Below the pieces are notes generated by a model. That model saw nothing but the letters and a program-made list of their open reading frames with translations, did no database searches and had not been told where the DNA came from. From positions 1-64,000 of the forward strand of contig JAJEIO010000008.1 of assembly GCA_022827835.1 (NCBI GenBank): a stretch of 64,000 bases of DNA, read 5' to 3'. The DNA is from Candidatus Latescibacterota bacterium (GTDB lineage: Bacteria; Latescibacterota; UBA2968; UBA8231). The first letter of the stretch is position 1, and every line of letters begins with the position of its first letter. Of the stretch, positions 1-8,501 are shown piece by piece. Made by a program: the position numbers and the translations under genes.

Positions 1-135
1 TGCCTCGTCGCACCAAGCGACGATTTCCTCGCCCAGCCATTTCTTCTCGATCAGTTTCTCTCGCAGAATGGATTCACGGCTTGCGACGAAATACCATCCC
101 TCGGGAAACGCTGGTAGCTCATCCATGCTATTCAT
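1..135 (-). CDS. Rieske [2Fe-2S] ring-hydroxylating oxygenase, N-terminal fragment (cut by window edge)
   Basis: Only the first 45 codons lie in the window; the reading frame is open to base 1. The translation begins MNSMDELPAFPEGWYFVASR and continues to ...LGEEIVAWCDEA. That is the standard opening of Rieske non-haem iron oxygenases (a P-x-G-W-Y-x-V segment, then L-x-G-E-x-x-V-x-W just before the CxH iron-sulfur ligands). The start could be the ATG ending at 135 or the one ending at 126. Such enzymes hydroxylate or demethylate aromatic and alicyclic substrates with electrons from a reductase partner. It is divergent from the halogenase cassette, so the two may share a regulatory region and a pathway (inference). 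The iron ligands themselves lie outside the window. Confidence 0.7.
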   Translation of the reverse strand, partial: MNSMDELPAFPEGWYFVASRESILREKLIEKKWLGEEIVAWCDEA

Positions 136-588
136 GGAAGTCTTTTGGTGTTCCTAGTCATGGGCCTATAAGGCGTCTTGGCAGGAGACGCTGTCAAGGT
201 CTTAATATCGTACACAAGGGGCAAAATAAAAAACGGCAAGACTTCGCGGGAACGAAAGCACTCCTCCGCGACGAGTGAGGCTGGATAGCGCATATCCTGC
301 ACCAGTGTCCGCAGACAAGTTCCCTTATAATTCGTTGCAAAACGCAACATGCGCTACAAATTGCACCGCACGCTCTGCTTCTCCTATAAAACCCTTAATA
401 AACAATCAGTTGCAGACTATCCTCCTCAGAAAAAGAGGTCGCCTGAGCGGTTGGCAGCCACATTCTGCAACACCCCAAAAATCTTCTGTGGTTTCCAAAT
501 ATCCCCTAACTCCTTCATTCGCAGAGAGTTGGCCATTTGCTGTAAAAATTGGCACAGATTGTGCTTATTTCCAGCGGGGACCTAACGG
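136..588. other. Divergent intergenic region
   Basis: About 450 bases separate the leftward Rieske oxygenase start from the rightward ligase start. The region is more AT-rich than its neighbours and short frames in it look like no protein family. It contains a plausible rightward promoter (listed separately), a perfect TATAAT at 326-331 without a good -35, and a small hairpin near 173-191 (arms GCGTCT/AGACGC). I see no RNA gene. Confidence 0.5.
361..390 (+). promoter_or_regulatory. Candidate promoter for the halogenase cassette
   Basis: TTGCAC at 361-366 and TATAAA at 385-390 are separated by 18 bases and point at the cassette. This would give a leader of about 190 bases before the ligase start at 589. 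It rests on consensus matching only. Confidence 0.35.
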
Positions 589-1932
589 ATGAAGCATACC
601 GACTGGCAGCTACGGCGTTTCTGGGAAGGCGGGGATCGTCCGGCCATCATCTGGCGCGATCGCGCCTCTACCTATTCCGAGCTAACTGATCGCTACGAGC
701 AATGGCTCAGCCACCTAGCGGCGGCGGGCATCCGCGCCGGGGACTCGGTGGGGGTGCTCGCCGACTTCTCGCCGGGCGCGGTGGCCTGCTTGCTGGCATT
801 GCTGAAGATGCGCTGCATCTTCGTACCGCTCTCGTGGGAGTCGCAAGATCAGCATCAAGAGTTCTTCAAGATCGCCGAGCTCGACCATCGCGTAGAGATA
901 GACGAGCAGGATCAAGGCATCGCGATCAAGCTCGAAAACCGGCGCAACCACCCCTTGATGGAGCAACTGCGGGCGGCAGATAAGGCGGGCCTAGTGCTCT
1001 TTAGCTCCGGCTCCACCGGCAAACCGAAGGCGATTCTACACAGCCTGCCGGAACTGCTCAACAAGTTCCGCAAACCCCGACACTGCTACAGGACGCTCAC
1101 ATTTCTCCTATTCGATCACATCGGCGGATTCAACACGCTCTGCTACACCCTGGCCAACCTTGGCTGCGTGGTGGTGGCAGCCGACCACAGCGTTGCCAGC
1201 GTCTGCCGGGTCATCGAAAAACACCGAGTGGAGCTGCTGCCGACATCGCCGTCGTTCCTGAACCTCATGCTGCTGTCCGAGGCGCACAAGTCACACGACC
1301 TTTCGTCGCTTCGCTTGATCACCTACGGCACTGAGGTCATGCCGGAGCGCACGCTCAGGATGGCCAACGAAGCGTTTCCGCAAGCGCGCTTCCTACAGAC
1401 CTACGGTCTCAGCGAACTCGGCATCCTGCGCTCCCAGTCCGCATCCAGCGATTCGCTGCTGGTGAAGATAGGCGGTGAGGACTACGAAACCCGAGTTGTG
1501 GACGGCAGGCTGCAGGTCCGGGCCCAATCGTCAATGCTGGGATACCTGAACGCGCCCAGTCCGTTCGACGCAGACGGATGGTTCGACACTGGAGATTCGG
1601 TGATCCAGGAGGGCGACTATTACCGCATCCTAGGGCGACAGTCGGATATTATTAACGTCGGCGGCCAAAAGGTGTACCCTGCGGAGGTGGAACAGGTCAT
1701 TGCCGAGATGAACGGGGTCATCGACGTATCCGTACAGGGCGAGGAACACCTGCTCATGGGCCACGTCGTTACTGCCACTGTACAGATGGAAGAACCAGTG
1801 CCGGGGATGCAGATGCGAAAGCGGATTGCCAAATACTGCAAGGGGCGCCTGCAGCCGTTCATGCTCCCGGTGAAAGTCAAAGTGGTCACCGAAGGACAAG
1901 TTAATTACCGTTTCAAGAAGATCCGACGCTAG
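589..1932 (+). CDS. Adenylate-forming acyl ligase (ANL superfamily)
   Basis: 447 residues, somewhat shorter than the usual 500-550 of acyl-CoA synthetases and stand-alone adenylation enzymes. The class-I adenylate-forming motifs are visible in order: the phosphate-binding loop FSSGSTGKPK, the YGLSE motif, the WFDTGD motif, the hinge region ILGRQSDIINVGGQ and a C-terminal lysine in NYRFKKIRR, near the position of the adenylation lysine. The enzyme should convert a carboxylic acid to an acyl-AMP and pass it to CoA or a carrier protein. A free acyl carrier protein two genes downstream makes ACP loading attractive (inference). It is first in a tight four-gene operon; the next start is 19 bases after its stop. 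The acid substrate cannot be read from sequence. Confidence 0.85.
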   Translation: MKHTDWQLRRFWEGGDRPAIIWRDRASTYSELTDRYEQWLSHLAAAGIRAGDSVGVLADFSPGAVACLLALLKMRCIFVPLSWESQDQHQEFFKIAELDHRVEIDEQDQGIAIKLENRRNHPLMEQLRAADKAGLVLFSSGSTGKPKAILHSLPELLNKFRKPRHCYRTLTFLLFDHIGGFNTLCYTLANLGCVVVAADHSVASVCRVIEKHRVELLPTSPSFLNLMLLSEAHKSHDLSSLRLITYGTEVMPERTLRMANEAFPQARFLQTYGLSELGILRSQSASSDSLLVKIGGEDYETRVVDGRLQVRAQSSMLGYLNAPSPFDADGWFDTGDSVIQEGDYYRILGRQSDIINVGGQKVYPAEVEQVIAEMNGVIDVSVQGEEHLLMGHVVTATVQMEEPVPGMQMRKRIAKYCKGRLQPFMLPVKVKVVTEGQVNYRFKKIRR

Positions 1933-1951
1933 AAGGAGAGGGTTAGTCATC

Positions 1952-3676
1952 ATGTCAAATAACAAATGCCAGCGAGTCGTGATCGTCGGCGGTGGACCCG
2001 CTGGCAGCGTCGCCGCGCTCTGTCTGCGAAAGCTGGGACGCGATGTGGTCGTGTTCGAGCGGGAGAAGTTTCCCCGCTATCGAGTGGGAGAATCGCTGCT
2101 GCCCGGAACCATGGCGATCCTGACCCGGCTGGGGGTGATGGACAAAATCAAGGCGGCGCATTTCGTCGAGAAGCGGGCCGCGACGTTCATCTGGGGCTCA
2201 GGGCAGACTCCCTGGACCTTCACCTTCTCAACGCCCAAGACCGCTCCTTGGGTGTACGACCACGCCTACCAAGTAACCCGCGCCGAATTCGATCAGATCC
2301 TACTGGACGTCGCCCGCGAGCGCGGTGCCGATGTCCGCGAAGAGCACGAAGTCACCGACATACAGACCGACGGCAACGGCAGTCCCGTCGTCGTGGGCTG
2401 GAAAAACGGCGACTCCAGTGGCACGCTAGAGAGCGATTTCATTATCGACGCCTCCGGGTCCCGTGGCATCATCGCCAAGAAGCTGAAGATGCGGCAGTTC
2501 GACCAGTATTTCCAGAACATGGCGGTCTGGTCCTACTACAAGGGCGGCAAGCGGTTCCAAGGCGACCTAGACGGCAACATCTTCTCGATTGCGTTCGAGC
2601 AAGGGTGGATCTGGATTATACCATTGAAGGACGACATCTACAGCGTGGGGGTAGTGACCGACAAGTCCGCCAGTGCCTGGATGCGCGACAGCGGGATCGA
2701 GGCGTTCTACCAAAAGTGCCTGGAGATGTGTCCGCTGGCGATGGAAATCCTAGCGAACGCCACGCGCTGCGAAGACGTGCGGGTTATACGCGAGTGGGCC
2801 TATGATGCCTCTTCGCTGTCGCTGGGCCGCGCCTTTCTCTGCGGCGACTCGGCCTGCTTCATCGACCCGCTGTTCTCACAAGGCGTACATCTGGCGACCT
2901 ACTCGGCAATGCTGGCCGCCGCCGGTATTGATCACTTGTATCGCAATCCACGGGACGCCGACGAGATCCACCAATGGTACGAACAGTCCTATCGCGAGGC
3001 CTACAATCGCTACCACCAATTTCTAGCAGCGTTCTATTCCGCCAACTCCGCACTCGATTCCACGTTCTGGCGGCAGCGCAAGATCGCCGGGGCAGAAGAC
3101 AGCCGGTTCGCTGGTAAGGAGTGGTTCACCGCGCTCTCCGGCCAACAGGTGGACGCTGGCGCACAGGGCGTCGAAGAGCTGGAGGCGCGCGCTGCGACTT
3201 TGGCCGACCTCTGGCAACACAACAAAAACGAGGTCACCGACCATTTCGACGAAACCGAGCTCTCGCTGCGCCGAGTGCGCTGGGCTAGCCAACTGATGAA
3301 GGATTTCGGGCGGATGGCCCGTATCACCTGGGTTGCGAACGAAGTGCTGCTAGTGCCGTCCTTCAAGGTCCACCCGACTTCCTTCGCGCTCGAGCATCAG
3401 CATTTCATCGCCGACGAGCGCGGTCGGACCATGACCACCTACGCCCTTACCGAAGACCATCGCCGGCTCTTCGAGAGCCTGAAGAGTCATCCTCTGAGCT
3501 ATCGAGAGCTGGCTGGGAAGTTGAAGGAGTTGAAGGGGCAAGGCACGCCCGTGCAGATCATCGGCCGACTGATTGAGGGCGACTTCCTGCGGGGATTTGA
3601 CAAAAACGGCGATCCGGTAAAAATTCGCGCGGCCTTGCGCTTTGGCGGGGTCGGTGCCGAGGACGACATCTCCTGA
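1952..3676 (+). CDS. Flavin-dependent halogenase (FAD-dependent)
   Basis: 574 residues. The FAD-binding GxGxxG is VGGGPAGS (residues 12-19). The halogenase signature WxWxIP is present as WIWIIP at residues 219-224, a lysine sits in the expected catalytic region (K74, in EKRAATFIWG), and FIDPLFSQGVHLA matches the second conserved halogenase motif. These separate it from plain geranylgeranyl-reductase-type monooxygenases. The family makes HOCl or HOBr from FADH2, O2 and halide, and relays it through the lysine to an electron-rich carbon. This sequence type resembles halogenases acting on carrier-protein-bound substrates, and an ACP gene follows directly. The C-terminal ~200 residues extend beyond the core fold and may recognise the carrier. 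Strong ribosome site AGAAGGAGAG before the ATG. No flavin reductase is in the window. Confidence 0.85.
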   Translation: MSNNKCQRVVIVGGGPAGSVAALCLRKLGRDVVVFEREKFPRYRVGESLLPGTMAILTRLGVMDKIKAAHFVEKRAATFIWGSGQTPWTFTFSTPKTAPWVYDHAYQVTRAEFDQILLDVARERGADVREEHEVTDIQTDGNGSPVVVGWKNGDSSGTLESDFIIDASGSRGIIAKKLKMRQFDQYFQNMAVWSYYKGGKRFQGDLDGNIFSIAFEQGWIWIIPLKDDIYSVGVVTDKSASAWMRDSGIEAFYQKCLEMCPLAMEILANATRCEDVRVIREWAYDASSLSLGRAFLCGDSACFIDPLFSQGVHLATYSAMLAAAGIDHLYRNPRDADEIHQWYEQSYREAYNRYHQFLAAFYSANSALDSTFWRQRKIAGAEDSRFAGKEWFTALSGQQVDAGAQGVEELEARAATLADLWQHNKNEVTDHFDETELSLRRVRWASQLMKDFGRMARITWVANEVLLVPSFKVHPTSFALEHQHFIADERGRTMTTYALTEDHRRLFESLKSHPLSYRELAGKLKELKGQGTPVQIIGRLIEGDFLRGFDKNGDPVKIRAALRFGGVGAEDDIS

Positions 3677-3701
3677 GATCGATTTAACAAAAGGAAAGAA
3701 C

Positions 3702-4013
3702 ATGCAGAAAGACGATCTGATCGAACTGATGATCGGCCTAGTGGTTGACGCCCTTGAGGAAGAAGGCGTGGAAGAGCCCGTGCAGGTCAACCGCGACTCA
3801 CCGCTGCTGGGTTCCGAGGCCATTCTCAACTCCATGGGTCTGGTGGCCCTCATTACCGACGTCGAGGCGATTCTCGAGGAAGAGCACCAGATCGACGTGA
3901 CGCTGGTTAGCGAGGACGCGTTTTCCCGCCAGCGGAGCCCCTTTCGCACGATTGACGCGCTGGCGGACTACGTCCTAGAATTGTCCGGTGCCATGGAATC
4001 CGTCGGCGAATAG
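3702..4013 (+). CDS. Acyl carrier protein, stand-alone
   Basis: 103 residues, acidic and helical. The phosphopantetheine site is the serine of AILNSMGLVALI (canonical D-S-L replaced by N-S-M), with the usual following helix and a C-terminal helix ending ALADYVLELSG. I start it at the internal ATG at 3702 because AAAGGAAAG lies just upstream; a longer frame from 3642 would run back into the halogenase. It would hold the substrate as a thioester while the neighbouring halogenase and reductase act. A separate phosphopantetheinyl transferase would be needed and is not here. Confidence 0.8.
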   Translation: MQKDDLIELMIGLVVDALEEEGVEEPVQVNRDSPLLGSEAILNSMGLVALITDVEAILEEEHQIDVTLVSEDAFSRQRSPFRTIDALADYVLELSGAMESVGE

Positions 4014-4025
4014 GCAGGCCATCCC

Positions 4026-4742
4026 ATGAACGGCGAATCGAACCCAGTGGCACTGGTGACCGGGGCCAGCAAGGGAATCGGCAGGGCCTTGGTCGAGCAT
4101 CTGCTCGGCCGCGGCTACCAAGTGGTCGGCTGTAGCCGCGGCGACGCGGGCTGGGAGGCAGAGGGATTCCTGCACCTACAGGCCGACATCTCCGACGAGC
4201 GGCAGGTCAAGTCCCTGTTTCGCGAGATCAAACGGCGCTACGGCCGGCTGGACGCTGCAATCAACAACGCGGCAGTCGCCTCGATGAACCACTTCTTGCT
4301 GACGCCAGCAGCTTCCATCGAAAAGATGCTAAGCGCCAACGTCGTGGGGACATTTCTAGTCAGCCGTGAAGCAGCAAAGCTGATGCGAAAACGCCAGTAC
4401 GGGCGCATCGTCAACTTCAGCTCACTGGCGGTCCCCATGCGGCTGGCCGGTCAATCGGCGTACGCCGCGTCAAAGGCGTCGGTGGAAAGCCTTTCGCAGG
4501 TCATGGCTAGGGAACTAGCGGAGTACGGGATCACCGTGAACGTGATCGGCCCATCCCCGACCGAGACCGACATGATCCAAAGGGTGCCAAAGGACAAAAT
4601 CGAGCAACTCATCGACTCCATGGTCGTCAGGCGGCTAGGGACCTTCACCGATGTCGCAAACGTGCTGGACTTCTTCTTGCGGCGGGAGAGCGAAGCGGTC
4701 ACCGGGCAGGTGATTTATCTCGGCGGGATTCCCAACGGCTGA
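4026..4742 (+). CDS. Short-chain dehydrogenase/reductase (FabG-like ketoreductase)
   Basis: 238 residues, standard classical SDR length. It has the NAD(P) motif TGASKGIG near the N-terminus, NNAA, and the catalytic S...YxxxK as FSSLAV...YAASK. The C-terminal part ends in VTGQVIYLGG, typical of FabG-type reductases. It starts 12 bases after the carrier protein stop, so it is probably translated from the same message. In this setting a role on an ACP-bound keto or hydroxy intermediate is likely, but the substrate is inferred from position only. Confidence 0.8.
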   Translation: MNGESNPVALVTGASKGIGRALVEHLLGRGYQVVGCSRGDAGWEAEGFLHLQADISDERQVKSLFREIKRRYGRLDAAINNAAVASMNHFLLTPAASIEKMLSANVVGTFLVSREAAKLMRKRQYGRIVNFSSLAVPMRLAGQSAYAASKASVESLSQVMARELAEYGITVNVIGPSPTETDMIQRVPKDKIEQLIDSMVVRRLGTFTDVANVLDFFLRRESEAVTGQVIYLGGIPNG

Positions 4743-4789
4743 GGCAGGGGGCGACGGCCCATTCGGTGCGGTAATCGCTAGGACCGCCC

Positions 4790-5676
4790 TTACCGCTCTT
4801 CCTTCTTCGCGGCCAACCACGCCTCAAATTCGGCTTGCAATTCGCTTTGCCGCTGGCTTTTGCCCTCCCGTGTGTCGAGCGGCTCGGGCCCGTGAAAAAC
4901 ATCGTAGCGCAACATGCCCAAGCCCGCATCGACCGATAGATGCTGGCCGGTGATATAGCTGGCTTCGTCCGAGGCCAAAAACAGCGCAGTACGGGCAATG
5001 GCCATCGGGTCCGTGGGCACGGGCAGGGGCAAGTGGCGCATGTCCTTACCAAAGCGCGCCTCAAACTCGGGCAGGTACTCTTCGCCCAATTCGTCGATCA
5101 CGGTCCAGGTCTTGCCCCCAGTACCGCCCGGACACACGGCGTTGACCCGCACCTTGTAGGGCCACAATTCCACCGCCATACTGCGCACCGCCCCAAAATG
5201 CCCGCCTTGGCTGCCCCGTAGGCCGGATGTCCGGGGACGCCCGTTAGGGCCTGCACCGAGGAGGTAGCGACAATGGCACCGCCGGCCTGCTGCATGTAGG
5301 GCAGGCAGTAGTGGGCTCCTTCCATCAGCGCCATGAGGTTGACCATCAACAACTTTTCAGCCCCGGCCCTATCGAATTGGGCAATGGTGCCCGAGGCCCC
5401 GGAATTGGCATTGCTCAGGAATATGTCGAGCCGCCCATACGTCTCCACCGCTCCGTCGATGCTCAGACGCAGGCCCTGCGTAGTGCTGACATCGCCAGCG
5501 ACCGAACAGGCCCGACCTCCAGCCGCTTCAATGAGCCGCACGGTTTCACCGCCGCCGACCTCGTCCGTATCGCCGACCACCACTGCCGCTCCCTCGCGGG
5601 CAAACAACCGAGCCATGGCCCGTCCAATATTGCTACCAGCCCCAGTGATCAGGGCCACTTTGTCCTGCAAACGCAT
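4790..5676 (-). pseudogene. Short-chain dehydrogenase, frameshifted
   Basis: The 5' part (to about 5195) encodes a normal SDR N-terminus: TGAGSNIG cofactor loop, catalytic serine in ATSSVQ and YGAAKAG. The homologous C-terminus (VRVNAVCPGG, ITGQHLSVDAG) continues in a different frame. The break falls at a run of four Cs at 5191-5194 (four Gs in the coding sense); one extra G would restore an unbroken ~295-residue protein. It may be a true mutation or a homopolymer sequencing error. The start at 5676 has AAAGGAGC upstream. It lies 32 bases downstream of the enolase-superfamily gene, and the two would form a sugar-acid-type catabolic pair if intact. Confidence 0.75.
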
Positions 5677-5708
5677 GGCATTGCTCCTTTGCTCAATCGC
5701 CGGGCGTT

Positions 5709-6861
5709 TCAACTCCCCGGAAACGCGTACGTCTCCAACGCCACCTCATCCACCTCAACACCTAACCCCGGCCGATCCGTAACCTTATAGTAGCCGTTTT
5801 CGGGTTCGTACGGCTCCTTGAGTATCCGACTCTTCATCGCGTTGGCGTGAGGGGCGTGCTCCATAATCATGAAGTTCGGACACGACGCCGACCACTCGAC
5901 GGTCGCCGCCACCGACAGGATCCCACCCCCTCCGACATGCGGCGCGACCGGAATGTTGTAGGTGTCGGCCAGCGTCGCAATCCGGTGCCCCTCGGTAATC
6001 CCCGTCCGCGCGATGTCGTGCATCAAAATGTCGTACGCCCGCCGCTCGAACTGCTCGCGCATCTCGTAGCGAGTGCGCGTCCACTCCCCTATCGCCACCG
6101 CCATATCCAACGCCCGAGTGATCTCAGCCTGCCCCGGTATATCATCCGGTATGATCGGTGCCTCCAGCCAAGTAAAATTCAGCTTCTCCAGTTCGCGCCC
6201 CAGCCGTATCGAGCTTGATACCGTCTGCCGCATGTGCGTATCGACCATCAGCATGATGCCCGGTCCGACGCGCTGCCGCACGGCGCGGCAAATCTCCGCG
6301 ACGCCCTCCGCATCCAACAACAAGTGCAACTTCAACGCCTGGTACCCATAGCCCACATGCTCCTCAGCCGCCTCCGCAACCTTCGCCGGGTCCGTGCCAC
6401 CGATCCCCGCGTAGAGCAATATCTCCTCTCGATATCGCCCACCCGCAATTTTGTGCACCGGCTTCCCAATAGCCTTTCCCACGACATCCCACAACGCAAT
6501 GTCCGTCCCTGCGAGAGCGTCGATGTAGAAACCCGTCAGATGTCCGCGCTCCCGCATCGTAGTTGCCGGTCCAAATCGCCTCAATGTCGAACGGATCGCG
6601 CCCCATCACCAACGGCCGCACCAATTCGCGCACTATCGTCTCCGTGGTGTTCGGCGACACCGGCGACTGCGCCTCACCCCACCCGATGATCCCGTTGTCC
6701 GTCTCAATCCTGATAACAGTGGTCTCGTGATGGGGCGAGTAGATCGTGATGGACCGCGAATGATCCACGTGGTAATCGCCGGCATCGACCGTTGGCGCTC
6801 GCGACGTCTCTTCCGATTTACTGATCCGCAACGGAAATGCTCTAACGTCAGCTATCTTCAT
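5709..6861 (-). pseudogene. Mandelate racemase/muconate lactonizing enzyme family protein, frameshifted
   Basis: Two overlapping frames together give one complete enolase-superfamily protein of about 380 residues. The first carries the capping domain (MKIADVRAFPLRI... through WTGNYDA); the second carries the barrel (MRERGHLTGFYIDAL... to ETYAFPGS). Barrel metal-ligand positions are visible as VDTH, LEAP and IGEW, with a late DIARTG and PHVGGGG. The frame change lies at about 6553-6560 and needs a gain of one or loss of two bases. Family members dehydrate or racemise sugar acids; the exact substrate is not readable. The start at 6861 is an ATG with GGAG seven bases upstream. The break may be real decay or an assembly error. 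Confidence 0.75.
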
Positions 6862-6903
6862 CAATCTACTCCATCGTGTTTTGTCGATTAAAGTACAACC
6901 TAT

Positions 6904-7587
6904 TCAAACGGCGATTTTCGACAGCGAAATATGCCCCTTGAAACAGAGATCCACGTCGCTGCCGGGTTGCCGCCAGCGCTCCTGATAGATTCCGGTGTAT
7001 AGAAAGCCGTCTTCGGTTCGAGAGAATGCGGTTTTGTGGGGACTCGTGTCCACTGGGGTATGTTTGGTTTCCAAGCACGTCCGGTCGTGTTCGGGATGGG
7101 GCAGATTCACGTTCAGAAAATATCCGGCTTCCAGCCTCCCGTTCAGCAAGTTATCCAAAACCGGCCGCAGCCTTTCGGCAGCCAGCGGCCAAGCGACCGA
7201 CCGGCCTTTTACGGTATAGTGGGACAGGGCGATAGCCTTACACCCGTGAATAGCGGCTTCCCTAGCGGCGGCTACCGTGCCGGATTCGTACACATCCACC
7301 CCGAGATTGCCTCCGTGATTGATCCCGGAGAGCACCCAGTCCCCATCGGACGCTAGGCAGTTGAGCGCCAGACGGGAGCAGTCGGCCGGCGTGCCCCATA
7401 TCCTGTAGCGTTCTCCCGTCAGTTCATCCACGCGAATGGGCCTATCGGTTGTCAACTGATGTCCAATGCCGGACTGAGGCTCGGCCGGCGCGACAACGAC
7501 GACCTCACCCCACCGCGACGCCAGACGGACTAGGGTTTGCAGGCCCTCTGCTTCAATGCCGTCGTCGTTGGTGACGATTAGTTTCAC
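6904..7587 (-). CDS. surE: 5'/3'-nucleotidase SurE
   Basis: 227 residues. The N-terminus has the SurE metal site VTNDDGIEAEG, then PAEPQSGIGHQLT and the NHGGNLGVDVYESGTVAAAREA region, all diagnostic of SurE. The family removes phosphate from nucleoside 5'- and 3'-monophosphates using a divalent metal. It is somewhat shorter than E. coli SurE (253 residues) but carries all core motifs. It lies 42 bases upstream of the enolase-superfamily gene on the same strand. Confidence 0.9.
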   Translation of the reverse strand: MKLIVTNDDGIEAEGLQTLVRLASRWGEVVVVAPAEPQSGIGHQLTTDRPIRVDELTGERYRIWGTPADCSRLALNCLASDGDWVLSGINHGGNLGVDVYESGTVAAAREAAIHGCKAIALSHYTVKGRSVAWPLAAERLRPVLDNLLNGRLEAGYFLNVNLPHPEHDRTCLETKHTPVDTSPHKTAFSRTEDGFLYTGIYQERWRQPGSDVDLCFKGHISLSKIAV

Positions 7588-7637
7588 TAGAGTCTATTTA
7601 CTCTGAGATACCGATTGAAAGCGACCCACGACCCGCG

Positions 7638-8501
7638 TCATGAATTCCTCAAACCAAGCTCTGCAAGCCAAGCATTGACCTGTCCGAAGGCGTCCTGTTG
7701 CCATTGATCCGCAGTGCGCTCGCCGAGCGCGTCGGAACCTTCCACGAATTGCCGCACCTTGGTCGGACCGAAATCATCCACGTCGCGGAATTTTTCCGCG
7801 ATCAGTCGATAGCCTTTTCTCGCCGTATCGACTTCAAGGAGTGGCTCCGTCTCCGCAACGAGAGCGTCGAGACCGTCTGGAAAGTTGCGGATGCAGAAGT
7901 AGATGTCGTACGCATCCTTGAGTTTCTGACGATTGGCGATGGCGTATCCTTTCATAGCCAACAGCGCCGGGATCGATGCCACAGCAATGTGCACGCGATT
8001 GTGGCCGCCGTCGGGCATCTCGCTGTCGATGGCGACCATCTGGTAAAATTTGAGCGCAAGGTCGGCACCATCGGCTCGCTGTACGGCGAAATTGCTGATG
8101 AGCGGTGGGGTGTTCTTCACGATCTCAACATCGCGCGGCATGAGAAAGTCCACGACGACGTTGATGTCAGACCCGCCATCGCGGGCAGGCACAGTACGCA
8201 CGAGTTGAAAGCGGCGCATATCTTCCCGCTGATTGTATCCTTGCGCCTGAAGGGACTCGACGAGTTGGGCGTATTCGCCATCGCCTAGGGCCTCGGCGTC
8301 GAGGCTGAGATCCACATCTGCGGTGCCAATATGGGACATATCAGATTCGCTCAATAACAGCCAAGGAACAGCGCCGCCTATCACCGCGAACTTGCCTTTA
8401 AAGCTGCCTAGAATCTGCCCAATCTCGACCAACACGGATTTGACCGCCGCTGTGGTGCGATCATCATAGTCATTGGCGGACTGAGGTTCTATTGTAGCCA
8501 T
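7638..8501 (-). CDS. AbiEii-like nucleotidyltransferase (toxin-type)
   Basis: 287 residues. A nucleotidyltransferase core is visible: AVIGGAVPWLLL gives the G-G loop, and GTADVDLSLD gives the D-x-D metal site. This is the arrangement of AbiEii/AbiGii-type proteins, the toxin half of type IV toxin-antitoxin pairs that can give phage abortive infection. Its start overlaps the stop of the upstream AbiEi-like gene by 13 bases, so the two are translationally coupled with the antitoxin first. Whether it is toxic or antiviral here is inferred from the family. Confidence 0.75.
   Translation of the reverse strand: MATIEPQSANDYDDRTTAAVKSVLVEIGQILGSFKGKFAVIGGAVPWLLLSESDMSHIGTADVDLSLDAEALGDGEYAQLVESLQAQGYNQREDMRRFQLVRTVPARDGGSDINVVVDFLMPRDVEIVKNTPPLISNFAVQRADGADLALKFYQMVAIDSEMPDGGHNRVHIAVASIPALLAMKGYAIANRQKLKDAYDIYFCIRNFPDGLDALVAETEPLLEVDTARKGYRLIAEKFRDVDDFGPTKVRQFVEGSDALGERTADQWQQDAFGQVNAWLAELGLRNS

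Noticed and set aside
136..300. Leftward promoter with perfect TTGACA at 192-197
   Set aside because: The nearest -10-like hexamer (166-171) is 20 bases away and no activator is evident, so it is not listed as a promoter.
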